NCBI GenBank assembly: GCA_041656735.1
Contig: JBBACY010000004.1
Coordinates: 1-64,000, forward strand
Direction of reading: 5' to 3'
Length of the DNA stretch: 64,000 bases
Source of the DNA: Perlabentimonas sp041656735
GTDB lineage: Bacteria; Bacteroidota; Bacteroidia; Bacteroidales; Tenuifilaceae
Shown: positions 28,701 to 36,632 of the stretch, piece after piece
How the letters are laid out: each line of letters starts with the position of its first letter
How positions within the stretch are numbered: position 1 is the stretch's first letter
Notes under the pieces: generated by a model
Told to the model about the DNA's origin: nothing
The model's database searches: none
Seen by the model: only the letters and a program-made list of their open reading frames with translations
Program-made: the position numbers and the translations under genes

Positions 28701-29005
28701 GGTCGCGCACATGGGGCGGACTAGTTGGTATGAGTGGCAACGCTTCGCTTATGGACGGAGGCTACATTGCGGTACCGCGATTTGGCATTTATAACGACAA
28801 GGGCGAATGGATAATTGAAGGGGTTGGCGTATCTCCTGATATTGAAGTAATTGACGAACCACACCTACTTTTCAAAGGGAAAGACCCATCAATTGAAAAA
28901 GCTGTTGAAGTGCTACTTAAGCAGCTCAAAGAGAATCCTCCTAAGGAATGGCCTGTACCTGCCGCCCCCGACCGTAGCGGCTGGATTGAGGTAGAAATAA
29001 AATAG
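25760..29005 (+). CDS. Tricorn-like S41 protease, exported
   Basis: This 1081-residue protein has a signal peptide (1-23), two WD40-like beta-propellers (about 30-330 and 335-660, with repeated SPDGKWIAF-type blades), a C1 helical region (about 675-760), a PDZ domain (about 770-850) and an S41 catalytic domain (about 860-1060). The nucleophile is Ser962 in ASSGGDAF and the base is His737 in NTGHSY, aligned with tricorn Ser965 and His746; GSRTWGG matches the tricorn GTRTWGG motif. Unlike archaeal tricorn it is exported, so it probably degrades peptides in the periplasm. It stands alone with its own terminator. Confidence 0.93.
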   Translation: MRKLFKIFGILVAMALMPVVVKAHDDARMMRYPDINGNQIVFVYAGNIWTVDANGGDARQLTSHKGLELFPKISPDGKWIAFSAEYSGSRQVYIMPSQGGTPKQLTYYNDVGEVPPRGGYDYVVLGWTPNSQSVFFRANRTPYGDRMGNYYTISIDGGFEEELPIPHGGLADLSPDGKKVVFTYIDREFRTWKRYKGGRASNLWIYDLDKNVSEEITDFKGTDHIPTWFGDKIYFASDRDQWLNLHSYNVISKQVKQVTHHQKFDVMWPSGSNGQIAYEVGGQLYKIDLETEQSQKVDVNIKYDNATTLPYFKNVKGDIHSASISPKGNRVLFDARGDIFSVPAGEGTTHNLTNKQGVRSVYPQWSPDGKWIAYYSDETGEYEVYLLENKENAVAKQITKNSKGWKYAATWSPNSKMLVFFDRSMRLQLLNVETEKLTVVDTPTSNEIKDYSFSPDSKWIAYTKDSKNGQGAIWVYNTESGKKQQLTNDNFGDGNPVFSECGNYVYFVSNRDFNLKFSDFEFNYLYGDAARIYAVALRNDSPRLFEPKETVESAEEAKPNKDEAKTEVNVTIEFDGINQRIMAFPFSSGSYWGLQPVSNGLVYFNSEGMQRYDVKEQKNETIMAGIRGATVSADGKKFLYNNRGDYGVASLAPGQKAGEGKLNLTDLTMRIEPRKEWEQIFVDGWRIFRDYFYVSNLHNVDWDGFKVKYGELIPYINHRFDLDYIFGEIIAETNTGHSYANYGDFERAERVKHGLLGAKFTADKRNKRYIISTIFKGENWNPARRSPLTEQGIDIKEGEYLIQIDGEDVTTSHNPYQFLENKANKAVRITVNSKPSSQGARTYTVRPIESEQELMYFNWVVSRREMVDKLSGGRIGYMHVPNTAVEGNRELHQGMYAYNDKDALIIDERFNGGGFIPDRMVELLSRTTHAHWHRAGLPDPMRTPGIAHNGPKAMLINQYASSGGDAFPYFFRQKNLGTIIGSRTWGGLVGMSGNASLMDGGYIAVPRFGIYNDKGEWIIEGVGVSPDIEVIDEPHLLFKGKDPSIEKAVEVLLKQLKENPPKEWPVPAAPDRSGWIEVEIK

Positions 29006-29023
29006 GCTTTTCGCTATTAAAAA

Positions 29024-29063
29024 TAAAAAAAGAGACTGTCTAAAAAGGCAGTCTCTTTTTTTT
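29024..29063 (+). terminator. Terminator of the tricorn-like gene
   Basis: Stem AGAGACTG/CAGTCTCT (29031-29038 with 29049-29056), extended by flanking A/T pairing, with a 10-base loop and a T run at 29057-29063. Confidence 0.9.
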
Positions 29064-29093
29064 ACTCCTCTCTGCTTGCAAATGCAAACATAT

Positions 29094-29132
29094 AAAACGG
29101 GCTGTTTGGAAAATATCCAAACAGCCCGTTTT
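29094..29132 (-). terminator. Terminator of the DUF4412-like gene
   Basis: A perfect 17-bp inverted repeat (29094-29110 with 29116-29132) and an AAATA loop. It sits 24 bases beyond the stop of the reverse-strand gene, with a T run on either strand, and back-to-back with the preceding terminator. Confidence 0.88.
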
Positions 29133-29155
29133 GCATTGGCAGTGCAGTAAATATA

Positions 29156-30064
29156 TTACTGGTCGGAACCCATACCTATTATTTGGTATCCGCTGAGGTC
29201 AATAGTCTTACTAATATTGCTCTCAACCTGGCGAATATGCATAATTGTTTTGGCTCCCGATGAGAGGTCTTCCGACTCCATCTCCATAACCATTGCATTT
29301 CCAAATCCTAACCCGATGGTTGCCAGCCCTTGCATACCATTTAATTGTCCATACGCATCTGATATATCCATACGTCGCTCATTAGTTGCCCAAACAACAA
29401 TTTTACCCTCATCGGTTTGGTAAGCGTACTCATTACAGTTATAGCCCGCAATATTTTTTGACCTACCTGTTGCCTTATACATTGGATTTATGTAATCTTC
29501 AACAGGCTCATCGAGCGTTTGATTCGTTTCCAAATCATCGGTTTCGGTCGAATCGCGAGGGATTGATATTGCCATACCGCTTCGTTCTCCATTTTCCTCT
29601 CCCAAAATAAGCATAGCACGGTTCTTCATATCAAAGAGCATAGTACTCTTCTTCGTAGCTCCAGTTTCGGGGTCAACAACATCAAAAATCATTGCATAGT
29701 TCTTACTCTCGGGCTCAAAGTACGTAATGTACTGCATTTTATCTATGCTGCTTAACGAATCGGTATATTCAATGTCCATTACCATTGTCGAAGAGAAACT
29801 ATAACTCTGTTCGTGAGCAACATTATTAAAGCCCATAGCTTTCATCATTTTTCGCTCCAGAAAGCTGGGACCCGCTGGTTTTGAATGAGCAGGCTGATTC
29901 TCATTTTCATAATCCTCAGATTCTGATACGGTTTCCTCTTGCTTTGAACCTCTTAAGGCCTCAACAGCTTTTTCTTTTAAAAACCGTTTAATCTGTGCTT
30001 CTGCATTGTTAGGCGCTAGCATAACTGCTAGTAATAATAAGCCTATAAATATTGAATTCTTCAT
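29156..30064 (-). CDS. DUF4412-like secreted protein
   Basis: The start is set at the ATG complementary to 30062-30064, giving 302 residues with a clear signal peptide (MKNSIFIGLLLLAVMLAPNN...AEA). A longer frame begins at 30178, but its extra 38 residues precede and spoil the signal. The mature protein has an acidic linker (about 40-65) and a strand-rich region with DKMQYITYFEPESKNYAMIF, IAGYNCNEYAYQTDEGKIVVWATNE and IMHIRQVE, resembling DUF4412 periplasmic proteins of Bacteroidota. The family's function is unknown. It has its own terminator. Confidence 0.75.
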   Translation of the reverse strand: MKNSIFIGLLLLAVMLAPNNAEAQIKRFLKEKAVEALRGSKQEETVSESEDYENENQPAHSKPAGPSFLERKMMKAMGFNNVAHEQSYSFSSTMVMDIEYTDSLSSIDKMQYITYFEPESKNYAMIFDVVDPETGATKKSTMLFDMKNRAMLILGEENGERSGMAISIPRDSTETDDLETNQTLDEPVEDYINPMYKATGRSKNIAGYNCNEYAYQTDEGKIVVWATNERRMDISDAYGQLNGMQGLATIGLGFGNAMVMEMESEDLSSGAKTIMHIRQVESNISKTIDLSGYQIIGMGSDQ

Positions 30065-30279
30065 TTTCACAAGGGTTAGTTTTTTTATATAACAATCGTT
30101 TAAATTAATTGTTTTAGCTCGACGAATTAATTTGAATAAATTGAGTTGAGAACATTCTTCAAAAATACATATTACCAATTATTTAGGGCGATAAGGCACC
30201 TTCTCCTTCAACTCCGCTTAAAGCAAACGGTTTTTGGAGACGAATTGGGTAAGGTAAGTAGTAAGGCATCAACTTTAAC

Positions 30280-30333
30280 TATGTAATAATAAATGCAAGT
30301 TACTGATATGTAATAATAAATGCAAGTTACTGA
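30280..30333. repeat. Perfect 27-bp tandem duplication
   Basis: Two identical adjacent 27-bp copies (30280-30306 and 30307-30333), each containing taataataaatgcaagtta, lie between the DUF4412-like gene start and the Ppx/GppA stop. They look like a recent slippage duplication. Confidence 0.9.
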
Positions 30334-30386
30334 AAAGTATTTTATGAAATTGGAAAGAGCCTTGTCTTTTTCAACCTAATATACAA

Positions 30387-31313
30387 CTAGTTACCGTTTA
30401 ACATTTTCCATACAGCCCCTTCTTTAAGGGCGTACGACGACTGTATCATAGTTTCTATATCAAATTTTTGAACCAAATAGTTTGTGAAAATTGTGGCAAG
30501 AACAATCATTTCAACCCTCATTGAGTCCATTCCTGGAATGGCATTTCGCTCATCCTTTGTTGATGAGATGAGCAAATTGTGCAATGCAAAATACTCCTTC
30601 AATGGCATCACAATACTGGGCTCTCCGTTGGCTTTGATAATACCGTTTGCCGACAATATGCTTCTGTAAGTATCAAAAGAGCCCGAGCTGCCAATTATGG
30701 TTTTTGGCTTGTACAAACTTACAGGCTGAAACAGGTCACTAAGTTCCTTCTCTATAAATACCTCAACCTCAACTATTTCGGAAGCAGATATGGGGTTGGA
30801 TGGGTTAAACATTTGCAAAAGGCGCGATATACCCAAATCGTAACTTTTTCCCCAAACCGATTCGTGCTTGTTCCCAATAACAATCTCGTTACTACCTCCC
30901 CCAATATCGAGCATCAAAACATTGCTTTCGTCCAGTGTTACAGCCTGTTTTATTCCTAAATAAATTAGCTCCGACTCCTCGCCTCCATCAATAATCTTAA
31001 CGGTAACTCCGTGCATTTTGTGTATATCCGCAACAAATTGTTGCCCGTTGGCAGCATTTCGGGTAGCCGATGTGGCAAAGGCAAAAATACTATCTACCCC
31101 AAACCGTTGTATGGTTTTACAATGCTCGCCAATTGCATTTAATCCGCGCTCATAGGCCGCTGGGGCAATAACCTTTTGATTTATACCGCCTTCGCCAAGC
31201 TTAACACCCAACTTGCCGCTATGAATTATTTCATACGACGAACTACCATTAACCGAAGCGATTAGTAAATTAAAGGTATTGGTGCCCATATCGATAATGG
31301 CTACTTTGCGCAT
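30387..31313 (-). CDS. Ppx/GppA phosphatase family protein
   Basis: This 308-residue protein of the ASKHA fold has phosphate-1 motif IDMGTNTFNLLIA (about 6-18), phosphate-2 motif MLDIGGGSNEIVIG (about 137-150) and the C-terminal GSSGSFDT motif (about 208-215). It lacks the C-terminal HD-like domain of long exopolyphosphatases, as expected for the short form. It hydrolyses polyphosphate or pppGpp; sequence alone does not separate these. The downstream gap carries a 27-bp duplication. Confidence 0.9.
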   Translation of the reverse strand: MRKVAIIDMGTNTFNLLIASVNGSSSYEIIHSGKLGVKLGEGGINQKVIAPAAYERGLNAIGEHCKTIQRFGVDSIFAFATSATRNAANGQQFVADIHKMHGVTVKIIDGGEESELIYLGIKQAVTLDESNVLMLDIGGGSNEIVIGNKHESVWGKSYDLGISRLLQMFNPSNPISASEIVEVEVFIEKELSDLFQPVSLYKPKTIIGSSGSFDTYRSILSANGIIKANGEPSIVMPLKEYFALHNLLISSTKDERNAIPGMDSMRVEMIVLATIFTNYLVQKFDIETMIQSSYALKEGAVWKMLNGN

Positions 31314-31484
31314 TTTAATATTTTAAGTTGATAAACTTTTCAGAAATAAAAATCAAATTTATGAGATACTAAAGTCTCCACACCCTACATTTCTGCAAAA
31401 ATCATTCCACTTTATTAGCCTATAGTACTGAAAATGTGATTGTTTTAAACCAGTCATAAGATGCACCATATAACAATCGGATTA

Positions 31485-32228
31485 TTACTTTCGAAATGCA
31501 ACAATCACATTATCAATTATTGATAATAAAATGTACGCCAAAATAATAACTACAACCGAGGCAAAGCCCATTGAAAAGATGGCAATAATAGAAACAACGA
31601 GTAGTAAAATTTGTTTCCATAACTCTTTTGCCGAATCGCCCTTTTTAACCTTTAGCGAGAACATAGGCAGTGGCATCACAAGCAATGCCGACAGCACTAA
31701 CACCAATGTAATAATTGCCGTAGGCGATGCTAACAATGGCTCAAACCACACCCTGTACGAACTGCTGAGCCCGAATACTAAACCAGCAATAAATATGGCA
31801 TTTGCAGGGGTTGGCAAACCAATAAACGAGGTAGTTTCTCGGGTGTCAACATTGAATTTAGCAAGCCTAAGCGCCGAAAAAACGGCAATAAGAAAAGGAA
31901 TAGCAAGAATAACATTCCCGTTGCTAAAGCCCTGCTCGGGGGCTAATGCAAGCGCATCTTTTAAAAGATGAAAAACAATAACCGACGGTGCCACACCAAA
32001 GCTTACCAAATCCGACAGGGAGTCGAGGTCCTTACCAATTGGCGAGTATGCTTTTAGCAATCGTGCCGCAAACCCATCAAGAAAATCGAAAACCGCTGCA
32101 ACAAGAATAAGGTAACCCGCCAAAAGGAGGTTCCCCTCAAACGACGATACAATTGACAAGCACCCAAGGAAAAGGTTCGTCAACGTTAATGTGTTCGGTA
32201 TATATTTAGTAGGGTTTGGTAAACGCAT
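31485..32228 (-). CDS. pssA: CDP-diacylglycerol--serine O-phosphatidyltransferase
   Basis: PssA makes phosphatidylserine, the precursor of phosphatidylethanolamine, in the inner membrane. The 247-residue protein shows the CDP-alcohol transferase motif DG-x2-AR-x8-G-x3-D-x3-D at Asp51-Asp73 (DGFAARLLKAYSPIGKDLD..) and about seven membrane helices. On the reverse strand a -7 box TACTTTTG lies at 32266-32259, about 30 bases before the ATG. The gene is divergent from the PorV/PorQ-like gene. Confidence 0.92.
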   Translation of the reverse strand: MRLPNPTKYIPNTLTLTNLFLGCLSIVSSFEGNLLLAGYLILVAAVFDFLDGFAARLLKAYSPIGKDLDSLSDLVSFGVAPSVIVFHLLKDALALAPEQGFSNGNVILAIPFLIAVFSALRLAKFNVDTRETTSFIGLPTPANAIFIAGLVFGLSSSYRVWFEPLLASPTAIITLVLVLSALLVMPLPMFSLKVKKGDSAKELWKQILLLVVSIIAIFSMGFASVVVIILAYILLSIIDNVIVAFRK

Positions 32229-32258
32229 AGCAAAATGTATTTAGTACAATATTTATAG

Positions 32259-32318
32259 CAAAAGTAAGTTATTTGAACTAAAAAGCGGGCATTCTTTTTC
32301 TTAATTGTATTAAGTTTG
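32259..32318. promoter_or_regulatory. Divergent -7 boxes between pssA and the PorV-like gene
   Basis: Reverse strand TACTTTTG (32266-32259) serves pssA; forward strand TAAGTTTG (32311-32318) serves the PorV/PorQ-like gene. Both match TAnnTTTG. The forward box predicts a start near 32325, supporting translation from the ATG at 32359. Confidence 0.45.
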
Positions 32319-32358
32319 CCAAGCAATGCCAAAACACTACCAAGCCCCTATCTTAATA

Positions 32359-33438
32359 ATGAACAGGTTAGCAGCAATAGCACTTTTCGTATTTTTTGGG
32401 TTAAACCTTAACGCCCAAACAGCTAAATACAGCAACGATTTCCTGAATATTGGGGTTGGCGCACAATGGCTGGCTATGGGCAATACAGGTGTTGCGCTAA
32501 GTAGTAATATCGAGTCGGCTTACTGGAATCCCTCTACACTTGTTCACATTAATCAAAAATACGAGGTTGGCGCTATGCACGCCAGCTATTTTGCGGGAAT
32601 GGCCAGCTACAACCATATGGGCATTGCCTATAAACCCGACTCGTTATCGGCCCTAGCATTTACTGCTATTCGCTTTGGCGTGGACGATATACCCAACACC
32701 ACCGAGCTTATTGACGCCAATGGAAACTTTAGCTACGATAGGCTAAAACTTTTCTCGGTTGCCGATTACGCCTTCCTCCTCTCCTACGCACGTAAACTGC
32801 CTATCGAGGGACTATCGGTGGGTGCAAATGCCAAAGTAATATATCGTAACGTTGGAAAGTTTGCTAATGCGTGGGGTTTTGGTGTTGATGTAAGCGCAAG
32901 CTACAGGGTTAATAGATGGTTTTTTGGCGCAAATTTAAAAGATGCAACATCAACCCTTAACATCTGGAGTTTCAACTCCAATGAGTTGGAAATCACCATC
33001 GCCGACAGCACCTTTAACCAAGCACCCGACAATGGGCTTGAAATTACTCTTCCTCAGCTTGCTCTGGGAGTAGCGCGCTCCTTCAACATTACCAACCAAA
33101 TTTGCTTAAAGGCTGAGGTAAATACAATTTTCTACTTCGATGGGCAACGAAACACCCCTTTATCGGCAAACTTTGCAAGCATTGACCCGCGCATTGGACT
33201 TGAGATAAGCTACCTAAATACGGTATTTATTAGGGCTGGGGTAAATAATTTGCAAAGAGTTACCGAGTTCGAAAACAAAACGGCGCTAATTATTCAGCCA
33301 AACTTAGGCCTTGGCCTCAAATTTAAAGGCATAAGCCTCGATTATGCCCTAACCAACGTAGGCAGCATTGGGTTCTCTCGCTACTCAAACATTTTTAGCT
33401 TAAAGTGGGCATTTAGCTCATTTGCAAAAAACGGCTAA
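32359..33438 (+). CDS. PorV/PorQ-family outer-membrane protein
   Basis: This is a 359-residue beta-barrel of the PorV/PorQ (FadL-like) family with a signal peptide ending NLNAQ. I chose the ATG at 32359 because the signal peptide begins there; the ATG at 32326 adds 11 residues and would coincide with the predicted transcript start. The N-terminal SNDFLNIGVGAQWLAMGNTGVALSSNIESAYWNPSTL block is diagnostic. PorV and PorQ act in release and surface attachment of T9SS cargo; which paralogue this is cannot be told here. Confidence 0.82.
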   Translation: MNRLAAIALFVFFGLNLNAQTAKYSNDFLNIGVGAQWLAMGNTGVALSSNIESAYWNPSTLVHINQKYEVGAMHASYFAGMASYNHMGIAYKPDSLSALAFTAIRFGVDDIPNTTELIDANGNFSYDRLKLFSVADYAFLLSYARKLPIEGLSVGANAKVIYRNVGKFANAWGFGVDVSASYRVNRWFFGANLKDATSTLNIWSFNSNELEITIADSTFNQAPDNGLEITLPQLALGVARSFNITNQICLKAEVNTIFYFDGQRNTPLSANFASIDPRIGLEISYLNTVFIRAGVNNLQRVTEFENKTALIIQPNLGLGLKFKGISLDYALTNVGSIGFSRYSNIFSLKWAFSSFAKNG

Positions 33439-33516
33439 CCACTCGTTTACTTCCTTGCTTTATCATCTATCTGTCTGACAATCAAACATCTTAATTATTT
33501 TTGATGCTTTTTTGAT

Positions 33517-33584
33517 ATTTTTACACTATTTGCTTGCAATTCGTGTAAAAATTGTAATTATATTTGTTAGGTAAAACACCTAAC
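33517..33584 (+). promoter_or_regulatory. tetR promoter with two inverted repeats
   Basis: The -7 box TATATTTG lies at 33559-33566, with TTG at 33534-33536 (spacer 22). A perfect 10-bp inverted repeat ATTTTTACAC/GTGTAAAAAT (33517-33526 and 33543-33552, 16-base spacer) brackets the -33 region. A second perfect repeat GTTAGGT-AAAAC-ACCTAAC (33566-33584) overlaps the end of the -7 box and the predicted start. These are strong operator candidates for the TetR regulator encoded 3 bases later. Confidence 0.7.
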
Positions 33585-33587
33585 AAA

Positions 33588-34172
33588 ATGAGTTCTCGAA
33601 AAAACAAATACATTAAACGAGCGCTACAAATCTTCAAACACGAAGGTTTACGCTTATCGCTCGATGAGCTTGCCGAAAAGATGTCGGTATCTAAAAAGAC
33701 CCTGTATAACCACTTCGACTCAAAGGAGCAGCTACATTCTGATTGTATGCAGAGTATGTTTTCTAATCTTAATCAAATGATGAGCACATTTGTTGACGAT
33801 TCATTAAACGCCATCGAGTGTATGCGCAAAGGTTTTGGCGAATTAAAAACTTTATTCTTCGAACTTTCGCCCATTTTCATCAATGATTTTCGGAAGCTTT
33901 ACCCCGATATGATTTACTCGAGCCACGCCAGCGATATCGACTTATTTAACAAGAATATTATGGCCAACCTAGAGAAAGGGATGAGAGAGGGAGTGTATAA
34001 TCCAAATCTCGATGTAATACTTATAAGTCAATACTTTAGTCATTCAATATTTGGTTTTTTCTTCCATTCGGTTATTACCAATAAGGAATTCTCTAGCACC
34101 AACTATTTCGAAAATATCCTTGAGTACAACCTAAAGGGCCTAGTATCCGAGAAGGGCAGGCAGCTACTATAA
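33588..34172 (+). CDS. TetR-family transcriptional regulator of the efflux operon
   Basis: This 194-residue regulator has an N-terminal helix-turn-helix (about 20-50: LSLDELAEKMSVSKKTLYNHFDSKEQL) and a helical ligand-binding domain. I start it at the ATG at 33588; the frame extends to a TTG at 33564, but that overlaps the -7 box and operator. It is the first gene of the efflux operon (7 bases before tolC), so it probably represses itself and the pump until a pump substrate binds. Confidence 0.9.
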   Translation: MSSRKNKYIKRALQIFKHEGLRLSLDELAEKMSVSKKTLYNHFDSKEQLHSDCMQSMFSNLNQMMSTFVDDSLNAIECMRKGFGELKTLFFELSPIFINDFRKLYPDMIYSSHASDIDLFNKNIMANLEKGMREGVYNPNLDVILISQYFSHSIFGFFFHSVITNKEFSSTNYFENILEYNLKGLVSEKGRQLL

Positions 34173-34179
34173 AAAAACG

Positions 34180-35556
34180 ATGCGTATGATACGAACGAAG
34201 GCATTTATTCTCATATTTTTAGTGAGCGCTCTAATGCCAATGTCTCAAGCTCAAGAGGCATATAATCTTCAAAGTTGCATTAGCTATGCGCTAGAGAACA
34301 ACAACAACCTAAAAAAAGCGAGGCTCGACCTAGAGAAAAGCCTAGAGTCGAGGCGAGAAGTGCTGGGCAGCTTGCTACCTCAGGTAAGTGGTATGGGCAG
34401 CGTAAACTACAATATGAAGAAGGCCAAATTTGTGATGCCCAACTTTATAAACGAAATGACGCCCCCGCCTATGCAGGACCCCAATGCGCAAAAATATATA
34501 ACCATTGAGATGGGTACGAACTACTCAAGCGGATTGGGTGCCTCACTTAACCAGCAAATTCTCAATTTCTCACTTTTCAATGCTCTCGAAATTGCCAAAA
34601 CCATTGAGAGTATGGCAAGCCTTGGGGTCGAATCGAAGGAGGAAGAAATTATTGCACAAACAGCCAACCTGTTCTACGCCATTCAGTCTACAGCCTATGC
34701 AGCTGAGCAATTTGAGCAAAGTCTGAAACTAATCGACAAAATGCTAGTTACTATGCAAGCCAGCTACCAAAATGGGCTCATAAAAAAGGTCGATGTAGAC
34801 AGGCTTAAGGTAAATAGGGTTAACCTAGCCACTCAACAAAGTGCCATTCAGAATGCAATCGATATTCAGAAAAACCTACTGAGATTACAAATGGGGATTA
34901 GTATGAACCAACCGCTCCAAGTTGAACCCATAGACCTATCGGTATTCGAGCAAAAAGCCGAAACGATAGAGCCCTTGGGGTTTGAACTAAATCAGCTACT
35001 CCCCGTTCAGCTCCTTCAGCAGCAACAAAAAATTGGGCAACTGCAAGTAAAATCGGTTAAAAGTGAGTTAATTCCAACGCTAATGCTTGGGGCAAACTAC
35101 CAGTACAATATTTTAGGAGATAACCTTTTTGATAACGAGAACAGCTACACCTACCCCTCATCGGTTATCGGACTAAATCTTCGTATCCCAATTTTCACAG
35201 GGATGTCAAAAAGAGCCAAGCTAAAAGGGGCCCAAATTGAGTTGCTGAAACTCAAAGAAGATGAGCAATCACTAAGCCTATCGCTAGGTATGGCATACCA
35301 AAACGCATTGATAAAACTTAACGATAGCAAGCAAACAATAGAGGCGCAGCAACAGAATATGACCCTAGCTAAGGAAGTTTACCAAATTACCGAAGAAAAT
35401 TACCAACAGGGGTTAGCCTCAATGTCGGATGTGCTTAACGCCAACTCATCGCTTATTCAATCGCAAGTAAGCTATGCCGATGCGCTAAACAGCTATATGA
35501 AGGCACACATTGCGCTTCGTCAAGCCAATGGCACAATCAGAGAACTTTCAAAATAG
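34180..35556 (+). CDS. TolC-family outer-membrane efflux protein
   Basis: A 458-residue outer-membrane channel with a signal peptide (about 1-24) and two OEP repeats of long coiled-coil helices (about 30-225 and 240-450), for example YALENNNNLKKARLDLEKSLESRREVLGSLLPQ and NYQQGLASMSDVLNANSSLIQSQVSYADALNSYMKA. It forms the exit duct for the RND pump. It lies between tetR and the HlyD-type adaptor gene in an operon with gaps of 7 and 18 bases. Confidence 0.93.
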   Translation: MRMIRTKAFILIFLVSALMPMSQAQEAYNLQSCISYALENNNNLKKARLDLEKSLESRREVLGSLLPQVSGMGSVNYNMKKAKFVMPNFINEMTPPPMQDPNAQKYITIEMGTNYSSGLGASLNQQILNFSLFNALEIAKTIESMASLGVESKEEEIIAQTANLFYAIQSTAYAAEQFEQSLKLIDKMLVTMQASYQNGLIKKVDVDRLKVNRVNLATQQSAIQNAIDIQKNLLRLQMGISMNQPLQVEPIDLSVFEQKAETIEPLGFELNQLLPVQLLQQQQKIGQLQVKSVKSELIPTLMLGANYQYNILGDNLFDNENSYTYPSSVIGLNLRIPIFTGMSKRAKLKGAQIELLKLKEDEQSLSLSLGMAYQNALIKLNDSKQTIEAQQQNMTLAKEVYQITEENYQQGLASMSDVLNANSSLIQSQVSYADALNSYMKAHIALRQANGTIRELSK

Positions 35557-35574
35557 AAATAATAACGTACACCT

Positions 35575-36624
35575 ATGAAAAGAGCAATCAACATACTTAT
35601 AGTGCTAGCTATTATTGCTGCTGTTATTATTGTTCTTAGAATGAACAAAAAGGCAAACCAGCAAAAAACCGATTTCGCCTCAGTGGTATCAACCGCCATA
35701 CCTGTTCAAATTGATGTGGTAAAACAAGAGGAGTACACGACCGATTTTAAATCCAACGGAACGCTTGACCCGATTAAAGAGCTGGTGTACGTTTCGGATG
35801 TTGCAGGACGAGTAATAAACATCCTGACAGATAAAGGCTCGTGGGTATCGAAAGGGCAAACCCTAATAAATGTTGACGATGAGATGCTAAAGGCCGATTT
35901 TATGGCGAGTGAGGCATCGTACAACGCATTAAAAGTTGATTACGAAAGGTTTACAAAGGCTAGTGAGGCAGGAGGAATTACCAAGCAACAACTCGATAAT
36001 ATGCAAACGCAGCTAATTGCCGCCGAGAGTCGCTACCGAACCAGCAAGCGCCGCTTACAGGATGCCACCATAAAATCACCTATGGCGGGTTACATCAACG
36101 AGCGATATATTGAGGTTGGAGCCTACCTGAACCCAGGTGCCAGACTTTTCGATATAGTAGATGATTCGCAGCTCAAGCTTCGATGCAACGTTACCGAATT
36201 GCAGGTTTTAAAATTAAGCAAGGGGCAAAACGCAGGGTTAACTAGTAGCTCCTTTCCAGAGGAAATGTTTAGTGGAACAATATCTTTCATCGGCGCAAAG
36301 GCCGACCGTGGTCTTAGCTACCCCATTGAAATCAATATTCAGAATAAAAAAGGGCTTAGGGCTGGGATGTATGTTACCGCACATTTTGAAGCTAACACAA
36401 AAAAAACAGGGTTACTAATTCCGCGCAATGCTGTAAGCGGAAGCGTAAAGTCGGCCAGCGTTTTTGTAGTGCAAAACGGCATTGCTACCCATCGTAATGT
36501 GACTGTTGGCGATATGATTGGCAAAAGAGTAGAAATAACCCAAGGCCTTCAGCCAGGCGATAGCATAGTAGTAGCAGGGCTTATCAACATATCCGATGGG
36601 GTAAAAGTGGTTAACAGAAAATAG
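35575..36624 (+). CDS. RND efflux periplasmic adaptor subunit
   Basis: This 349-residue membrane fusion protein has an N-terminal membrane anchor (about 5-22), the split biotinyl-lipoyl domain (about 70-100 and 160-180, GRVINILTDKGSWVSKGQTLINVD ... SPMAGYINERYIEVGAYLNPG), a short helical hairpin (about 100-155), a beta-barrel domain and the membrane-proximal domain. It joins the RND pump to TolC. It is followed by the pump gene 8 bases later. Confidence 0.93.
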   Translation: MKRAINILIVLAIIAAVIIVLRMNKKANQQKTDFASVVSTAIPVQIDVVKQEEYTTDFKSNGTLDPIKELVYVSDVAGRVINILTDKGSWVSKGQTLINVDDEMLKADFMASEASYNALKVDYERFTKASEAGGITKQQLDNMQTQLIAAESRYRTSKRRLQDATIKSPMAGYINERYIEVGAYLNPGARLFDIVDDSQLKLRCNVTELQVLKLSKGQNAGLTSSSFPEEMFSGTISFIGAKADRGLSYPIEINIQNKKGLRAGMYVTAHFEANTKKTGLLIPRNAVSGSVKSASVFVVQNGIATHRNVTVGDMIGKRVEITQGLQPGDSIVVAGLINISDGVKVVNRK

Positions 36625-36632
36625 GCAAGCCA

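Noticed and set aside
17363..29005. Mobile or defence island
   Set aside because: All genes are ordinary chromosomal families and there is no integrase, transposase, restriction or toxin gene.
30065..30178. Upstream extension of the DUF4412-like protein
   Set aside because: It would bury the signal peptide 38 residues inside the protein.
32326..32358. Upstream start of the PorV/PorQ-like protein
   Set aside because: The signal peptide begins at 32359 and the first ATG coincides with the predicted transcript start.
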